This document shows, in pieces, positions 11,601 to 23,221 of a stretch of DNA of 64,000 nt. Positions within the stretch are counted from its first letter, which is position 1. Each line of letters starts with the position of its first letter. The notes below the pieces were generated by a model that was not told where the DNA came from, searched no databases, and saw only the letters and a program-made list of their open reading frames with translations. This stretch comes from Protula sp. h YS-2021 (lineage: Eukaryota > Annelida > Polychaeta > Sabellida > Serpulidae), in NCBI GenBank assembly GCA_949752745.1, contig OX457027.1:77803214-77867213 (forward strand). The letters are read 5' to 3'. A program made the translations under genes and the position numbers.

Positions 11601-14600
11601 CCAAACACTCCCATGTTCCGCAGCAATGTTAATCGCCTTCTCACAACACAAGCCTTGAAATTTGTCGTGCATTGTTAATTCGATTTGAGTGTGACAAATA
11701 TAACAAGTCAGCCGACCAAAATATGGATTAGAACTTTCTTCCTTAAGTGTGCCGTTGTTCACAAAATCCACAAGTATAAAAATCAGTGCAGATTCTTCAT
11801 CGAAAGTGAAAATACTTTGTAGACGCGCAGATGTAAAAGCAAAACTTCAACAACGATTGTACTTAATTCTGGTAAAGAGTAGTCCAAGCTGCATTCTCTG
11901 AGTAGCGTTTATTATTTTTTTTCTCTAGGAAGTGAAGCGCTGAATCACAAGCTATTTCCTAATACCTGAAAAACAGAGTATCTTTTTTTCAGTTTAGTCT
12001 CGATAAAACGGTTTTTGGTGCACTAACTCCGACACCAACTTGTAGCAACTGGCGGCTTTCGTGGGAGAAATAAACACAACGCGAAGCGATAAGACAGTGG
12101 AAAAAAATCAGTTTCTATTGTTACGTTCTTATTTCGGCAATAGAGCTGTGCTGCTGTGTTGCAGTGTTAAGCTATCTGCTTGAAATAATATTATAAGAAA
12201 AGAATAGAAATATGAAACGAATAAACATTAACAGTAGATAACTATAAACAAGCGGTATGTCGTTGATGGAAATAGAAACCATACAACGCAGAGATGTGGC
12301 ATTAGAATGCTGAAACATGAGTAAAGCTACGGAACTGTGATGTTTGGGTAACATTAAAACTTGTAACCAGAGGTTATCTGCGATTAAGAAATGACGTTGC
12401 CTGCATGTCGTTTGCTCTGTCTATCCCCATTACAAAATGTGTCAGACCCATTTGTACGCAATCCTGGACTAGACATGAAATATCTGACTTTTTCACCATA
12501 TTTACAGTAAAATGGTTGGGGGAAGGGGCAGGGGAATCAACATAAACATCCTGTTGAAGTAACGGCCCCTTTACACTTAATGAAACAACTGTTTACCGGG
12601 GAGTGACCATAAGTGATAATAAAATGAGGGGGGGGGGGATGCCTCATCCAAATAATGTTGTGACCTTCCCGCTCACCCCCTCCCCACTGACTAGAAAACA
12701 TCACCAGTATCTTGTTTCATCTTCGTTACGTTGACGATCCTGACAGCTAACCGAGGTATCCCCCCCCCCCCCACCGAAGACCCCTCCTCCCAGAAAAGGC
12801 GTATGTGATGGTACAATGACACCATGCGTTGCTTGTCCGTTTCATTCGTCCACTAACCTTTCAATGTGTTTTTGAGTTTTATTTGCAGAAACGCGCGTTC
12901 AGTAGAGCTTGAAATAATCAAACGTATTTTATTTAATTCATTTTTACCGTTACAGAAGTAGCTATTTTCTGTTCGTTTGGTTCATTTTTCTTTAAGAGCT
13001 AGTTTGCTAAATGATTGTCAAATAACATATAAATTAAAATGAAGGGATCCTTGCCAGTTCTGCACCAACTTTGAAGACTATCAAATTGATAGTGTTCAGA
13101 TGTCTCAACTGCCACGTCTCTCTAAATATTTGTATATAATGTATTTACTGTGTATTTCCATTTAGTGTATGAGTTTAGCGAGTTCCTTTCTGAAGAGAGC
13201 AAAATCTCCGAAACAACTTTAAAACTGGGATGAAAGGTCCATTGTGTTTTGGATAAGTCAATTGCTGAAAGTGATTTTAAACAGTTAACTGAAAGTAAAA
13301 AAAGTAAAGAAATGATTGTGTTTTTGTAATCGGAAATTTTAATGTAGAATTTTGTATATATTGTTAATCTATACATTGAGATTATAAATGAAGATTTACA
13401 GAATTGTATTAAGGTTTTGAAGTTAAAAAAAATGTAAATTTATAGTAAATGATATGGTGCTTTGTTTTCGTAGCGAAACCAATAATGTTGCTCGTTGAAT
13501 CCTCCCAAGTAATGCCGTGACTTTCTTTAGATCCTTAACTGTAAAATGGAAGGTAGTTCGGTTTAAAATTTTGACCAAATGTTTTGCAGTGAAAACTGGT
13601 TTGATCTTCCATCAGTTTAAAAATCTCTTAAAATCTGAGCCTAGTTCTAGGTCTTGCCAATACTTGTTGTGTACCGTGTACTTTATGTATCAGCTGGGTG
13701 CAGTTCTTTAGATTTTCTAATTTAATTTGATTAACGGTTTTAAAAGATACGTAACTGAGTAAAAAAACCAATAATTAACAAGCGATGCTTTAATGGAGTC
13801 ATGGCTGTGGAGCCGTAGGTTTCCCGACAGGCAGCCAGACAGGCAGCCAGACAGGCAGCCAGGCAGGCAGTTAGACAGGCAGACAAGGGTTTGAGTGCGT
13901 GTAGGCAGCGCTATACATGCCCTGTGTTATATCTGGGCACAGAGTGAAGGTTGCTCTCTTGGGAGAACAGTCAACGTATGTGAGCCGGAAAATGAGACTG
14001 CTTTCTATGAGCTCTGTGTAGGATTTATATGTTGAAAATCGAGTAGGCGTATTGACAGGAAACTAGCATTCTCTGATATTTCATCCTTCAACGGCTTGTT
14101 AAATACAGCCGTTTGTGCAGCAACAAAAAACAATGCACAGTTTGACTAATTTATGCGAATGTATCACGTGATTGCAGGAGTTCGTGTACTACGCCGTCTA
14201 CACTCTGTTCTACCTGATCGCAGCCATTGTCTGCGCCGTGCGCGCTGATTGGCACGAATCCATCGCCGCGGCAACTGTAAGTCATTTGCATAACGTGACG
14301 TCATATGGCGTTAGTAAAGACAATGAGGAGAATACATTTGTATATCCTGAGATTTTTAATATGACTTCGTTTGCGCAGTTCCTTGAATGAGATTTATTCG
14401 TACTGATATCTTAATTGTTATTTCAGGGGGGGGGGGGGGTCTTATCAATGATGTCACACCAGTGGCATGGGGTACACGTGACCTGAAGTTCGGTTTATGT
14501 AATAATATGTGTCGCAATAACGGTCCGTTTAATGCATTATTAGAGCTCTAAATTAATGTGAAAGTACAAATATTCACAAGAAAATTTTTTCACTATTTTG

Positions 14601-14835
14601 CTAACAAGATGAGGAAATTATTTTCAGAATTTTGAAATACTTTAAGTTCTCCATTAATACTATATTTAGCCGCGTGTTGTTACAGTTCTTCACCTTCGCG
14701 GCGACAGCGGTGTATGCCGTCGACACGTTCTTCCAGTTCCGCGCCTGGAGGACCGGTCAGACGGAAATGACGACAACGACACATACGACAAAGACGACCA
14801 CTACGACGACGGTGGAGAGCCACGAACAATACTAA
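8656..14835 (+). CDS. Plasmolipin-like MARVEL-domain four-pass membrane protein (gene 1), 4 exons
   Basis: Coding exons are 8656-8766, 10443-10616, 14178-14276 and 14686-14835, all joined in phase 0, giving 177 aa. Donors are GTGAGT, GTAAGT and GTAAGT; acceptors follow TTTCAG, TTGCAG and TTACAG. ATG 8656 sits in GCGACCATGT. Four hydrophobic segments fit a MARVEL domain: PGILKIVEI running into VLGIIVVICASV, FVAISAFVSTLVLLALYVLG, EFVYYAVYTLFYLIAAIVCA and FFTFAATAVYAVDTFFQF. GGGWVQFVA matches the GWVMFVAV signature of plasmolipin, and the last segment leads into FRAWRTG, like the YQAWRG of plasmolipin. MARVEL proteins act in membrane apposition, lipid-raft sorting and myelin or epithelial membranes; that role is inferred from the family. 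Thr runs occur near the N-terminus and in the cytosolic tail, which ends in QY. A possible polyadenylation signal ATTAAA lies about 85 bp past the stop. It is the first of three tandem paralogues. Confidence 0.88.
11247..11411 (+). CDS. Extra, diverged copy of MARVEL gene 1 exon 2 (candidate alternative exon)
   Basis: This 165-bp open stretch lies in the intron after exon 2. It is preceded by TATTCGTGTAG (acceptor, with a possible branch site AGTAAC upstream) and followed by GTGAGT (a strong donor). It starts and ends in phase 0 like exon 2. It encodes 55 residues beginning ILSILAFASSCVRYW and ending FPGPWLLI. The part WVHFISITAFLSTLACLVLH matches exon 2's WVQFVAISAFVSTLVLLALY. The absence of stops, intact splice sites and mostly conservative changes suggest selection. 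Replacing exon 2 would keep the frame. Including both would also keep it but would add two hydrophobic helices. It could instead be the remnant of a duplicated gene, but no matching exon 1 was seen beside it. The tract before the acceptor is poor in pyrimidines and rich in G. Confidence 0.65.
13818..13885. repeat. CAGACAGGCAGC microsatellite
   Basis: A run of CAGACAGGCAGC-like 12-mers lies in the third intron of MARVEL gene 1. Confidence 0.8.
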
Positions 14836-17800
14836 TGCGGCGGTGCGGCGAGAAAGTGACGGGGAGCGTTACTAACTAGGGTGTTCATTATCTCAGCTGC
14901 CGTTTGCAAGTTTCAAGCCAATTAAATGTGTCTGTTTTGTATTTTGAATGCTACTTTTCTACGCAATGATATCACAGTAGCCGAATTTTTGAAGTCAGAA
15001 GTGCGAACCAATTTACATCCCACCAAAAGGCAGTTTTCTGACTTCCCTCCGTATTTTCTACAAGTTTTTGGGCATCAATTCTTTTGACATTTTTCACATT
15101 TATAGATGTGGGTTTTGAAAAAAACAGTATATAAAGCATTCTTCGATTCAATTCAGGATATGACTTACATCATGTCAAAGACAGCCGTACGGGCAAATGC
15201 TGTTTCAATTTACTACCCTCAGCAGGAAAAAGTATCCGTTTAACACAAAAACAAAGTGTACAGCAACCACATACCAGTTAAGTACGGTGGAGACCCTCAT
15301 GTAGCTCATTCGTGGCCCGATTATGCAAGTCTCTTTTAACAGGCCCAGCGGCCAGGCAATTGCCGATGCTGAAGCCACCTCATCCCGTTCCTTAAATTTC
15401 ACTGCTTGAAAAGGTATATTTTTCTGCACGTAATGAAACAATGTATCCCTTGCTATCCCTTGCTATCACAGATCATATTGGTGTGAACTCTCACAACGAT
15501 CCGTACATTTGGTACAAACACATGAGCGTGTGTTCTGGCTTGTCAGGGATGGGGGAGGGGGTTGGAGTGGGGTGGAATAGGATGAGGTTGGGGTTTCAAC
15601 CCCTCACTCTTACGCCTGAATCGTCGGGTAAAATTACAGGAAAATTCGGCAATTGGAACAAATCCTGAACTGCAGCCCCACTTCATCACCCCTCGCCTAA
15701 TGTCTACATCCCCTCCGCCCCGACTTCCTGTCTTAAGAAAAATCCCAGTTGGCACACACATTAAAATATAAATTCTGTTATGTGGCCTGATCCTGGTAGT
15801 TGCTGCGGCTGATACTCACTTAATCAGTTTAGTTCGGTGTATATTATAATCAATAGCTGTCTTGGCAAGCCAGCCCCGGGGGTGTGGATTCTATAAGACG
15901 CCCATCAACTTACTGTACAGCGTTGCTAGGCCTCGTAGAATTTTTGCTACACTCGCTATCGCTTGTACAGTCATCTCTTTTGAGTGACAAATTGTGCTGA
16001 AACCCAGTACTTTCAGATTACTAGATATGCGGGTCACAGTTAAAAGTTTACTCTGTAAAATGTAAAAATGTAGCTTCGAATACAACATATGCAGCATTAA
16101 TAACTGCTAGCTATAGGTCCGGATTTTAATATCAGCAATCGCAACAAAAATTACCTGCGTTTTAAATGTTAAGAAAAGTGTTATTTAGAAGCATAAAACT
16201 AAGTATTTATGTTATTATTTTGATTACTTATTGTCTTTTTGTTATATAAATAATTTGACTTTTGAAGGAGTTGGTAAATTGAAACAACAGATGTGCCAAA
16301 GGACAACATTTCAAGCGATACAAATCATAGCGTGAATAAGTTAGCAATTTTTGTATCCCATTATTTTCCCAAACCCAGACCTAGAAATGTGCAAGATATC
16401 AAAATAATTGACATCCGGGAAGTTATAGGAAGTGATGAGGAAAGTCCGAGTTTTAGGGAGTGGTAATTGGTTTCCGCTTCTACTTCATTTCTCATGGATA
16501 TTTTTTTTAAATGTATCTACGTCAAAATTGAGATGTGAAGACGTTGAACATTTTACCCGTGAGACTGCCAGCTATTACGACACGGGCTGTGGCTTTCCAG
16601 TGTTGCACTTCTGCTTTATTGCCTTTGTTTATTTTCACCTCCTTCCTCAGGCATGTGCCTCCCAGCTGAATGCGTGCCCTGATTCTGAGTCTTAGGCTTA
16701 AATGACGTCATCAGTGTCAAGAACAAACCACGACCAATGGGTTCCCATTATCTTGTTCTTTTTTCTGCATCGTGGTATGGGAAGGCGTCAGTGCAAGTCC
16801 CTGGTATACTTTGTGTGCCGCGTCTGAGCAGATGGATAAAACCCACACTATACGTTACTCATAATGAGCTTTTAGATTATAGCATTCCTGCCTCAAGAGA
16901 CGACTGACTCGGCGCACTTTTAGCGAGACTTCTGACCCCCACACATAATTTACGCGGCTTCAATTTTACGCTTATGTCACGGTTATGTTGAAAGGGTAAT
17001 TTGAATTTTGATATCTTTGTTTCACCATGGCACTCAAACATCTTTGCAGATAAACGCAGTGCAAGGTAAAAGAGAAATAAATAATTTTTAAAAGCATAGA
17101 TAAAAATGCAAAATGTAAGTGACTAACCGTAGACATAGAAAACCAAAGCTTAGCTTGTTTCTGTTTCATCGATTTTGCTGCTCTCTGCTATTCCTCGCAA
17201 ACCTAATTCAAGTGAAAAAATACGAGTGACGTTTGGATCGGGTATGTATTTACTTTTCTTAAGTGAAGATAGCACTTCCACTGTCTCAAAGCTCAGGACC
17301 TAGAATTTTTGTCCAAAAAAAAAATTGAATTAAGGAGGGAGTGATCGATGTTAATTGGAAATATTTAGTTATTTGGAATTCGATACTTTGAAGAATAGTC
17401 AGATAAAGTGGTGCTTTGAAATACTGAATGGGCCCTGTGTGTATCAACCTAACACTCAGACCTAATCGCCCGGCTTTCTATGGCCTGCTTTTAACGTTCT
17501 TAAGCTAGAATCTCGAATGACTGTAGCCTATGATTCTGACTGGTTCGTAGTCTCTTCTTTGTTTGGTTGTTACTGCCACGTTCAGCAATTGAAGAAACTG
17601 CCTTTTGTCGTATGCTAGGGTGATATGATATCATTTATTGATATTGTTCATATATTTTACACTCAAGGTTATGCTCCGGAAGTGTGAGTTACACAGCACT
17701 TGATACATAATGCGTCATTCTCAGTCGCAACTTTTTTGTTCAATAAAAAAAAAATTGAACTATATTTTGATAGGTGCACAGGGAACACATTTTCACAGTT

Positions 17801-19501
17801 TTAAAGAAATATTGGGCTTGATATTATTATTTTTTTTTTTTTTGGAAAAGAAGAGAATCTGATGTTTGATACTTTTGTATTTGTGTATTATGTGTTTAGA
17901 GAAGGTGTATTTTATATCATTGTAATCGTTGTGGTATTAGTTTAGGAAAAAACACCAGAATAAATGTGGCCTTATGTTGAAGATTAACCAGAGCTGAAAG
18001 CAGTGTTCGTGTGTCAGGAATCTCAGATGACGTCACTCACCCCCCCCCCCCCCCCTTACACACCCATCCACCCCCTTCCTTCCCGTTGGAGTGTTTTTTC
18101 CACCCTGTTACGCTTTTAAAAAATGACTGGTAATTTTTAATCTAATTGGCAATTTAATTTGTACAAACCAAAGACTGGCCTGCAGTGTTTCAACATGTAA
18201 CTGCCATTTGGAAGTGCTGTAGTCTTCCCCCCCCCCCCCCATTAACTGTAATTATTCCGTTAATTGATATGCATTTCTGCACTGTTCACTTCGCACTATA
18301 GGTGTTTGGTTCAGATTTTGACTTCTGTGGCATTTTTGTTTTATCTTGTCGCATTTTGTTAAAGATGAGGAAAGTCATTGTTTGGTTAACTAGTCAATTT
18401 GACAGTTTCCTGTTTATCTTGATACTGTTGGCACTTGTTAACATATTGTTCAGTTTTTGTGGAATTGCTGATTGGGGTTTCTTAATACAAGTGCGTGTGT
18501 ACTTTGTGCTTTGGTTAAGGGTAAATTTTAGTTTTTATGTATCATTAAGTTTATACGACTTTCAAAGATACATGCATGTAATTTTGATAAAAATAATAGG
18601 TTGCAAACTGATCGCGTGGAATATGATTTACGAAATTATAAATTAACAGGATTAAATGTAATTTAATAGGCTTAATTCAGCTTTATGATATTGTGCAGTT
18701 GTTTATTTAGCAAATTGTAATTGAATAAATCCATACAGCTGAATGACCGATGCGGATAACTTTGTGCCGCCACCAGAGACTTCTAACTGGGTGGCTGGAA
18801 CCAACAGACTTGTTTTGGTTGTACTCATAAATGGCGTTAGTGATGTTTAGTGATTAGTAAACAAAAGGGTATTTACTTTGTTAGTGATTTCGTGATCTGT
18901 AAGAACCGTTTGTCAGGTTCCAACTATTTCTCAAGGTAGTGAGAAACTTGTCGATTGATGGTTATGTAGATATTTTTCTCCGAAAAAATGTGTGAAATTA
19001 TGCAAGTGAAAAACAGAAATTTAGCTCGATTTTAATTAAGATCTGAGGTTTGTTTATAAGGTAACGGAGCGTATGGCTCTGCTGTTGTTGTGTTGTCGAC
19101 AGGAAGCTGGTGAATCTGTTGTTGTTGTATCTGCAGCTTTAATATATAGTCTACCGGTTGTTCGTAATGTGCTGAGGCCTATAAAATGTTCACAGTTCAG
19201 TAGAAAATAAAATGTATGTATAACCAAGAAAGCAAGTGTTGTGATCTTTTTGTAGGTTATTTTTCCAGCAGGACGGATCAGATTTGTTTAACCATCTGGG
19301 GTGGGGGAATGTGGGTGGGGGGAGGCTGATACGGCCCTCCAAGTCCTCTTCTTCTGTGAGAAGTTCCTCTGTAATAGTTTCCCGATGGGTATTGGTTGCA
19401 GGGTGGCATATATAAAAGAATGGTTATTTAATGCTGTTGATCCGGATATCAGAAGTTCAAAATAACGAATATTATTCCCCTAAACATAAGAACATCTTTA
19501 T
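14836..19501. other. 3' flank of MARVEL gene 1 and intergenic DNA
   Basis: No exon of a known gene was recognised in 4.6 kb. Poly-C tracts occur at about 18039-18054 and 18227-18240. The open frame at 18302-18646 (114 codons) is hydrophobic, AT-rich and unlike any family I know, so I treat it as chance. Confidence 0.45.
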
Positions 19502-20062
19502 TTGGTTGTAAAAAGGTTATAACGTTTTCCGAAAAAACCCAACCTTTTTTGGTTGTCAAAACGTTACATTCTGAAACACAATAAAAACTTTTTTAATAAC
19601 TGAATACAAACGCTTTTTGGTTGTAGAAAAGTTACACTTCGAACCAAATAAAAACTTTTTTTAATAAGGTTACGGTTAGAAAGTACCGTATTCATTCTAA
19701 CAAACACCCCCTCTTTTAATTGCCCCACCCCCTCAGCCCCACGCCAAAAGAGTTTGGCGATTGCTTAATTACTGTTATTAAATAACAAGTGAATCATAAT
19801 AAACCAAAACACCATTTTATTATGTCATTCAAAATTTTCAATAGAAGGAGGGGGGGGGGGGGGGGGGGTGCATTACAAGAAAGCTCGCTAACGCCCACTT
19901 TTTGCAATCTCCCCACTACCACTTTTGACACTTGGCCAACTGAACGCCCCGGTTTTAAGAAAACGTTTTAAAACGTTCTTTAGAAAACTTTTTTTTTTTA
20001 ATGTCTTTCGGTTTTTCAAATACAACCTTCAGAAAACGTTCTTAAAACGTTATTACAACCAA
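19502..20062. mobile_element. MITE-like element with GGTTGTAA...AACGTT inverted ends
   Basis: The left side has GGTTGTAAAAAGGTTATAAC. The right side ends CTTAAAACGTTATTACAACC, its approximate reverse complement. Several subterminal copies of GGTTGT.AAA and AAAACGTT lie inside. No coding sequence is present except poly-G-rich chance frames. A target duplication could not be fixed. Confidence 0.5.
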
Positions 20063-20121
20063 AATTCTTTTGCAGGTTATTATGTATCCAAGATTAAGGG
20101 GAGCCGTGTAGTTTCTTGACC

Positions 20122-20203
20122 TTTGCCCAACAAGAAATATACATTCATTTACCATATATAATATATATATGGTAAAACGAATGTATAATTCTTGTTGGAC
20201 AAA
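20122..20203. repeat. 82-bp near-perfect palindrome
   Basis: The arm TTTGCCCAACAAGAAATATA continues to CATTCATTTACCATATA and is answered by TATATGGTAAAACGAATG and TATAATTCTTGTTGGACAAA. There are only a few mismatches over about 38 bp. An AT microsatellite follows at about 20212-20240. Confidence 0.75.
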
Positions 20204-20213
20204 TATGAATGAG

Positions 20214-20245
<32 letters not shown>

Positions 20246-20259
20246 GTCGAAAAGGTCAA

Positions 20260-21300
20260 TCGATTTCCAGACATCTACAGCAAGGCCGTTGAAGCTAGAA
20301 AAGCCAAACGTGGCACATATATAAAGGACGATGTGATCTGACGCACCCGTAAAAAATTTTAGACTTTGACCTTGATGGTTAAGGTCAAATCGCGAAAAAC
20401 GTTATTTAAGAAAAACAATGATTTATCTCGAAAACGCTAAGAGATAGAGCAATTTCGACCCCATTTTCGAACTCCACGTCGTATACGACGTTATGTAAGG
20501 TATAACTTCCGGTGACCTTGACCTCAAGGTCACTTTCGAGTCATCATTTCCGAGTTATGATGTCATTTATGTTTTAAAGCTCAATAACTCGAAAACTATT
20601 GAACGTAGCGCTTCCGCACAAACTACATTATTGGAATACTTTTAAGCAAAGCTTTTTTGGCACATCAAAGTTGTACCTATGACGTCATCATTTACGAGTT
20701 ATGACGTCATTTATGTTTTAAAGCTCAACAACTCGAAAACTATTGAACCTAGCGCTTCCGTACAAAATACATTATGAGACTACTTTTTAACAAGGAATTT
20801 TTTGGCATGTCAAAGTTGTACCTATGACGTCATCATTTGCGAGTTATGACGTCATTTGTGTTTTAAAGCTCAATGACTCGAAAACTAAAGAACCTGGTGT
20901 TTCGGCACTAAATACATTGAGACTACTTTTAAGCAAGGAATTTTTTGGCGTGTCAAAGTTGTACCTATGACGTCATCGAAGGTCAAATCGCGAAAAACAT
21001 TATTTAAGGAAACGCTAAGAGATAGAGCAGTTTTGACCTCATTTTCGACCTCCATCACCTTAACGATGTTGCGTAAGGTATAACTTCCGGTGTCCTTGAC
21101 CTCCATGTCACTTTCGAGCCCCAAACCGGAAGTTGGCCTTTATCTCGAAAACGGTAAGAGATAGAGCAATCGGTTTCCAGACATCTCATCCAAGACCGCT
21201 GAAGCTAGACCAACCAAACGAGGCATATGTATGGAGGGTCATCTGAAGTGGTGCACCTGATAACAATTTTTGACCTTGACCTTACCGGTATAGTTGGTAG
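20260..21300. repeat. Tandem ~145-bp repeat with TGACGTCAT motifs
   Basis: Three units at about 20560-20970 share GTTTTAAAGCTCAA.(A/G)ACTCG, TTTTTTGGC and AAAGTTGTACCTATGACGTC. Flanking parts (20390-20540, 20980-21200) repeat TCGAAAACG(C/G)TAAGAGATAGAGC and CTTGACCTCAAGGTCACTTT. A related pair of units lies at 62550-62790. No coding sequence is seen. Confidence 0.7.
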
Positions 21301-21487
21301 TATTTAAGAGGATGTTCTACATTCAGACATGTGAAAATTGCTAACAAACAGCATTCTAAGTGGAGTCTAATTCACTGTGCGAATTTCGGTCTAGTTTCTA
21401 AATCTGTTTCTGCCCCATAACAGCAAGTGTCGAATCGTGATCGTTACGGTTTAAACTTCGCATCCTTAATCCCTTTTTTAACTTGTT

Positions 21488-22029
21488 ATCCCCGTGAAAC
21501 GGAGGGGTATTGTTATGCGCTGGTCCGCCCGTCCGTTTGTCCATCCGTCTGTCTGTCCACAAAAAGTACTAAGTTTTGTCCGGCCGATTTTTCATAGAAG
21601 GAATTGTCGTAGGAACCTGAAACCTTGCATGGTGAAAATGTATTGAAGATGTGCAACTTGGCATTATTGTCAAAATCAGTCAAAATTAACGTTTTGGGAA
21701 ACTGTCAAATATGGTGAATTTTTGGCTTGAACTTATCCGTGAGAGGATGTTTTGTCCGGCTCACTTCTCATAGAAGGAATTGTCGTAAGGACCTGAAACC
21801 TTGCATGGTGAAAATATACATATTGAAGATGTGCAACGTGACCTTATTGTCAAAATTGGCCAAAAATTGACGTCGTGGGAAACTGCCAAATATGGTGAAT
21901 TTTTGGCTTGAACCTAGCCGTGAGACGATGTTTTGTCCGGCCGACTTCTCATAGAGTGGATTGTAGTAGGAACCTGAAACCTTGCAGCGTGACTTGACCT
22001 CATTTTACTTTTACTGCTTCACGGGGGAT
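21488..22029. mobile_element. Pearl/Helentron-like element, ATCCCCCGTGAA ends, hairpin at left
   Basis: The left end ATCCCCGTGAAACGGAGGGG forms a hairpin and is followed by GTCCGCCCGTCCGTTTGTCC (TCCG microsatellite). Three ~178-bp units follow, starting TTTTGTCCGG at about 21574, 21750 and 21931. The right end is TTCACGGGGGAT, the reverse complement of the left terminus. Its termini match those of the element at 43995-44710, which lies in the opposite orientation, so the two belong to one family. Confidence 0.7.
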
Positions 22030-23221
22030 CCTGCCTTACTGGGGCTCTAGTTAACCAACACTTCTTGACTTTACCTTGCAATTCTACTTTTTTATCCGAC
22101 ATAACTTTACATAACCATTATTATAATTTCTTCATGCCAGGCGAAATGAAATAGATACTTGCAGCAGCATTGCTTTGCTTAATGAAATATGTCATAATTA
22201 TTTTGGTAAGTTTTTCAGAAATTCAAAATTTCGTGTGTTATACATAGAAAAGATAGTAAATATGATCACGCCGTGCACACTTATTTTCATATGACAATTA
22301 CAAATCGTGGATAGGAACGAGCCATCAAAGAGAAAGCCACACACTGCAAATTACTCCGCCCCTTTTCTCCCTGGTTTTTTTGAACAGTCATGTGCTAATA
22401 CATGCCCCCATCTCTTCCCCCACCCCCGCCCTCCACCCTTTAGGATTATGAGGCAATTTCTTGCTTTTCGTTACTTTTGTAATCATTCCATACCCTGCGA
22501 TGATCCTATGAATACCATTCCTTTATGGACATGCTCCAGTGAGCCTGCTGCCTGTATTAATCAATACAAGATCCAGGTATACCAGCTGTTGTCAATATCC
22601 ATGATATGTTTACATAAGTATATGGCATTCATGACTTCATCGTCACCCTCACAAGAGGGGCACAAACTGCCAACTCGAGCCATTGACAAGACTAGTCAAT
22701 TGTTTCCGCAAATCTATTTATTTACTTAATGCCTCATGAAAACATATAAGGTCTCGAACTCGAGCTTTGATAAGGAACCGTGGCGAAATAAGCTGGCTAT
22801 TTTGATTATGTTGAACCTGTAGTCCACTCAGTGTGGAAGTGAATCCCTCATGTTAATTGAAAGTAAATGTTTTCTGTGTTCCATACGAGGGCCAGTAATG
22901 CTGCTCCACTGGGCACGTTTCCATTAAGAACACATGTGATTTTTGATTTTATGTGCGACGTAGGGATCAGGAGCATTCAACTTGGGGTTCTACGACAATA
23001 CATATGAAATCATTTATTTTCATGCAAAAACCAACGAATTATTTAAAGAAACAAACTATGCATACCTGTTGACTCTCAGTTTAAATTTATGGATTTGTTA
23101 TTTATGGAACATTATTAATCACAGTATTATTTATACCAAGCAGCTGTGGAATTACTACGGAAAGTTTGGCAGTTAATGTTAGTGTTATTTGCAGGGTTGT
23201 ATAAAGGTGACTGCTGAATAA
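22030..23221. other. Intergenic DNA before MARVEL gene 2
   Basis: No supported exon was found. The 140-codon open frame at 22307-22729 has no recognisable family, is Pro-rich from C tracts and is judged non-coding. The stretch 23170-23221 leads directly into the start codon of the next gene. Confidence 0.45.

Noticed and set aside
18302..18646. 114-codon hydrophobic ORF, considered as another MARVEL exon
   Set aside because: It lacks the GGGW and EF(V/I)Y phrases and phase-0 exon borders.
22307..22729. 140-codon ORF
   Set aside because: No recognisable family, C-tract-derived prolines, and no splice or start context that supports it.
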